Of a stretch of 64,000 nucleotides of DNA, positions 62,155-64,000 are shown in pieces. The DNA is taken from the NCBI RefSeq assembly GCF_026210795.1, contig NC_089454.1, positions 2,418,001 through 2,482,000 on the forward strand, written 5' to 3'. Positions within the stretch are counted from its first letter, which is position 1. Each line of letters begins with the position of its first letter. Position numbers and translations under genes: made by a program. The stretch comes from Rhizophagus irregularis (lineage: Eukaryota; Glomeromycota; Glomeromycetes; Glomerales; Glomeraceae). The notes beneath the pieces are model-generated. The model worked only from the letters and a program-made list of their open reading frames with translations. It did not search any database and was not told the origin of the DNA.

Positions 62155-62883
62155 GTTTTCATATTATTCGGGATAAAGTAAAATTTTGAACCCATTATCC
62201 GGTTCAGTATGTCGGATTGTCAGTTGTCACGTGAATCAAGTTACACTAACCTTTCTTTGGATTTTCGTCCTTAGATATGAATTTTGGAATAGGATTATTC
62301 ATTACCCTGTAAAAAAAGTCAATCCGTTTTTTTTTTATTCCATCTTTTTTCCGTAAAAGGCTCATATTTCCGGAATTAATAACTTTATATCACGGAATTT
62401 ATCGAATTATTTGCATTTTCCGTGAATGGATCCGTGGGCTCATTTTCACGGAGTTTTTACAGAAATAACGGAGAAAATTTTTTATAGGGATTTCTTGATC
62501 ATCTACATCGATTTCTCCTTCTGATATAACTATCGTTTTGATTTCATATTTTGTTGATGCAGCTTTTGCATATGTTAGCTAAACTCTCAGGAACTTTAAG
62601 TATAGTAGGTACATTAGCTTCAGTTAAACCATCATAATCTATTGCTTTCTTATATTTTATATATCCATTTTTTGCACAAGTTATACAAACTAAAACATAT
62701 CGGACAAATATTAGGACTTTAAGGCATTTATATATACAGTATACAATATATATATTTGGAAAATAAATATGAAATTATGAATCAATGAATTATATCAACG
62801 AGTTACGTTAAACTATTTTAACTATTATCGTTATGTAAATAAACAAACGTGAAATTTTGCTTTGTCCCGAATAATATTAAAAC
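62155..62883. mobile_element. Nested element inside copy 3
   Basis: Left end GTTTTCATATTATTCGGGA with AAAGTAAAATTTT after it; right end AAATTTTGCTTTG then TCCCGAATAATATTAAAAC. These are inverted repeats of about 33 bp. AGCT sits at both outer edges. It itself contains copy 2 (62305-62489). Confidence 0.5.
62305..62489. mobile_element. 185-bp MITE, CCCTATAAAA family, copy 2
   Basis: Starts CCCTGTAAAAAAAGTC and ends TTTTTTATAGGG. It has the same length as copy 1 and the reverse orientation. Confidence 0.7.
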
Positions 62884-62997
62884 AAGCTTATATCCCGGAA
62901 TTTATCGAATTATTTACATTATCCGTGAATGTGGTTCCGTGAAAGGCTCATTTTTATGGAGTTTTTACAGAAATAACGGATAAAATTTCTTATAGGG

Positions 62998-64000
62998 GCT
63001 AAGTTAGTAATTTTTAATTTTTTTATTAATTAAAGAACCGGACAGTTTTAATAAATCGGAATATTAAATATCATCGCTGGTGATTGACGCCCTACCAGAA
63101 TTAGGGTAGAATTTTGGGCAGAATTAGAAATACCGCCTGCCAACATTTGCGGTGATTTTTGACATTTCTAAAATTGGGGATAAGTATAATTTTTACAGTC
63201 TTAGGGTCCAAAATTCCTTCTAATTAAAGTATTATTTATAATATATATATATGTATGTATATAATTTTTAACTCTTTAAATTGATAATATAGTTTATTAG
63301 AAGATAAAAGTTTCGTTTCATGAATTTATTTTATTATGCACTTTGGATTCCATTATTTACTAATAACGTTCATAGTAATTTGCCAGGTAGAAAGATAAAC
63401 TGCACTGTACGATTCACAATGCTTCTGTGTATGTATATAATATATGAGTATTGTACTGTACGAAAAAAAAAACAAAAAAATTCGTACAGTACATCTTAAA
63501 ATTGGATCACATGATTTAAATAATATAATTTTTTAAAAAAAAATTTTCGCAAAATAATTTTATTTATTGAAAATTTGTTATATTAAATACACTGTTAAAC
63601 TAGTAATAAATTTATATTTTATATGGTGTTAAAATCATGAGTTTATTTTATGTTTTATTAAAAGATTAATAAATTCGAAGTCAAAAATTTTATTTTTAAC
63701 GTGACTAGCAGTAAACAACACAAAGAAGGTAATCTAATAATAAAAATAAAAAGAATTACAATGGTGAAAATGTACTGATAATAAAGGAATTAACAATAAA
63801 AATAAAATGAAAAAATAATGAAAAAATAATGAAAGAAATAAAAGGAAATAAAGTGAAATAAGAAAAAACAAAAGAAACAAAACAAAAAAAAAGGAAGTAA
63901 TAAAAAAAATTAGACAGAAAAATTTAAGATCTGCTGAAAGAAGAAAAGAAGAAATAAAATGATAGGATTAGTAATAATACAAAGGTGACACGTCTGAAAA
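62998..64000. other. AT-rich DNA at the right edge
   Basis: A-rich low-complexity sequence from about 63740. The stretch 63070-63190 (ATCATCGCTGGTGATTGACG, GCGGTGATTTTTGAC) faintly resembles the MITE at 43007-43152. No gene is supported. Confidence 0.4.

Larger units (their letters stand above)
62096..62997. mobile_element. MITE of the CCCTATAAAA family, copy 3, split by later insertions
   Basis: The left part (62096 to about 62154) and right part (about 62884-62997, ending in CTTATAGGG) together match copy 2. Between them is about 729 bp bounded by inverted repeats. Confidence 0.55.

Overview
The window is AT-rich nuclear DNA with short spliced exons, abundant MITEs and large lineage-specific gene families. 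The gene set points to an arbuscular mycorrhizal fungus close to Rhizophagus (Glomeromycotina): tyrosine-kinase-like (TKL) kinases carrying a WTSGNxDIDKFI-type N-terminal block, a ZNFX1/Hrr1-type RNA helicase, a microsomal P450, a Crinkler relic and a truncated LINE. The organism is inferred from remembered family style; no search was run.

Layout. 1-8.1 kb: three tandem minus-strand copies of a LamG-like plus MIR-domain gene. The leftmost runs off the window and has a Tc1/mariner-like MITE in exon 4; the other two assemble into 372-residue proteins. 8.1-12.5 kb: mostly gene-poor, with a kinase relic, a frameshifted small gene, dispersed repeats and a 227-bp MITE with 8-bp target duplication. 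12.9-20.5 kb: the most unusual locus, a plus-strand gene whose kinase N-lobe exon is repeated 14 times before one kinase C-lobe exon. Only the last unit keeps the glycine loop, and unit 9 is broken. 23.6-25.3 kb: a conventional, apparently intact kinase on the minus strand. 26.4-28.0 kb and 42.1-46.0 kb: two decayed relatives of the array gene with 2 and 6 units. 29.8-37.2 kb: an 11-exon ZNFX1/Hrr1 homologue whose reading frame closes to 2183 residues. 38.8-40.1 kb: a kinase pseudogene. 40.6-41.8 kb: a 5'-truncated LINE with target duplication. 48.9-50.0 kb: a decayed Crinkler-like gene. 50.7-51.5 kb: an unexplained tandem duplication. 56.6-58.3 kb: a two-exon P450. 60.5-63.0 kb: a kinase relic and a nested MITE cluster.

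How the pieces relate. The window shows active gene-family birth and death. Whole genes are duplicated with their spacers (the MIR genes). Single symmetric exons are duplicated inside a gene (the kinase arrays). Many copies are frameshifted, truncated or hit by MITEs. The ZNFX1/Hrr1-like helicase belongs to a family tied to small-RNA silencing of repeats; it and the P450 look like stable single genes here. I found no tRNA, rRNA or CRISPR array.
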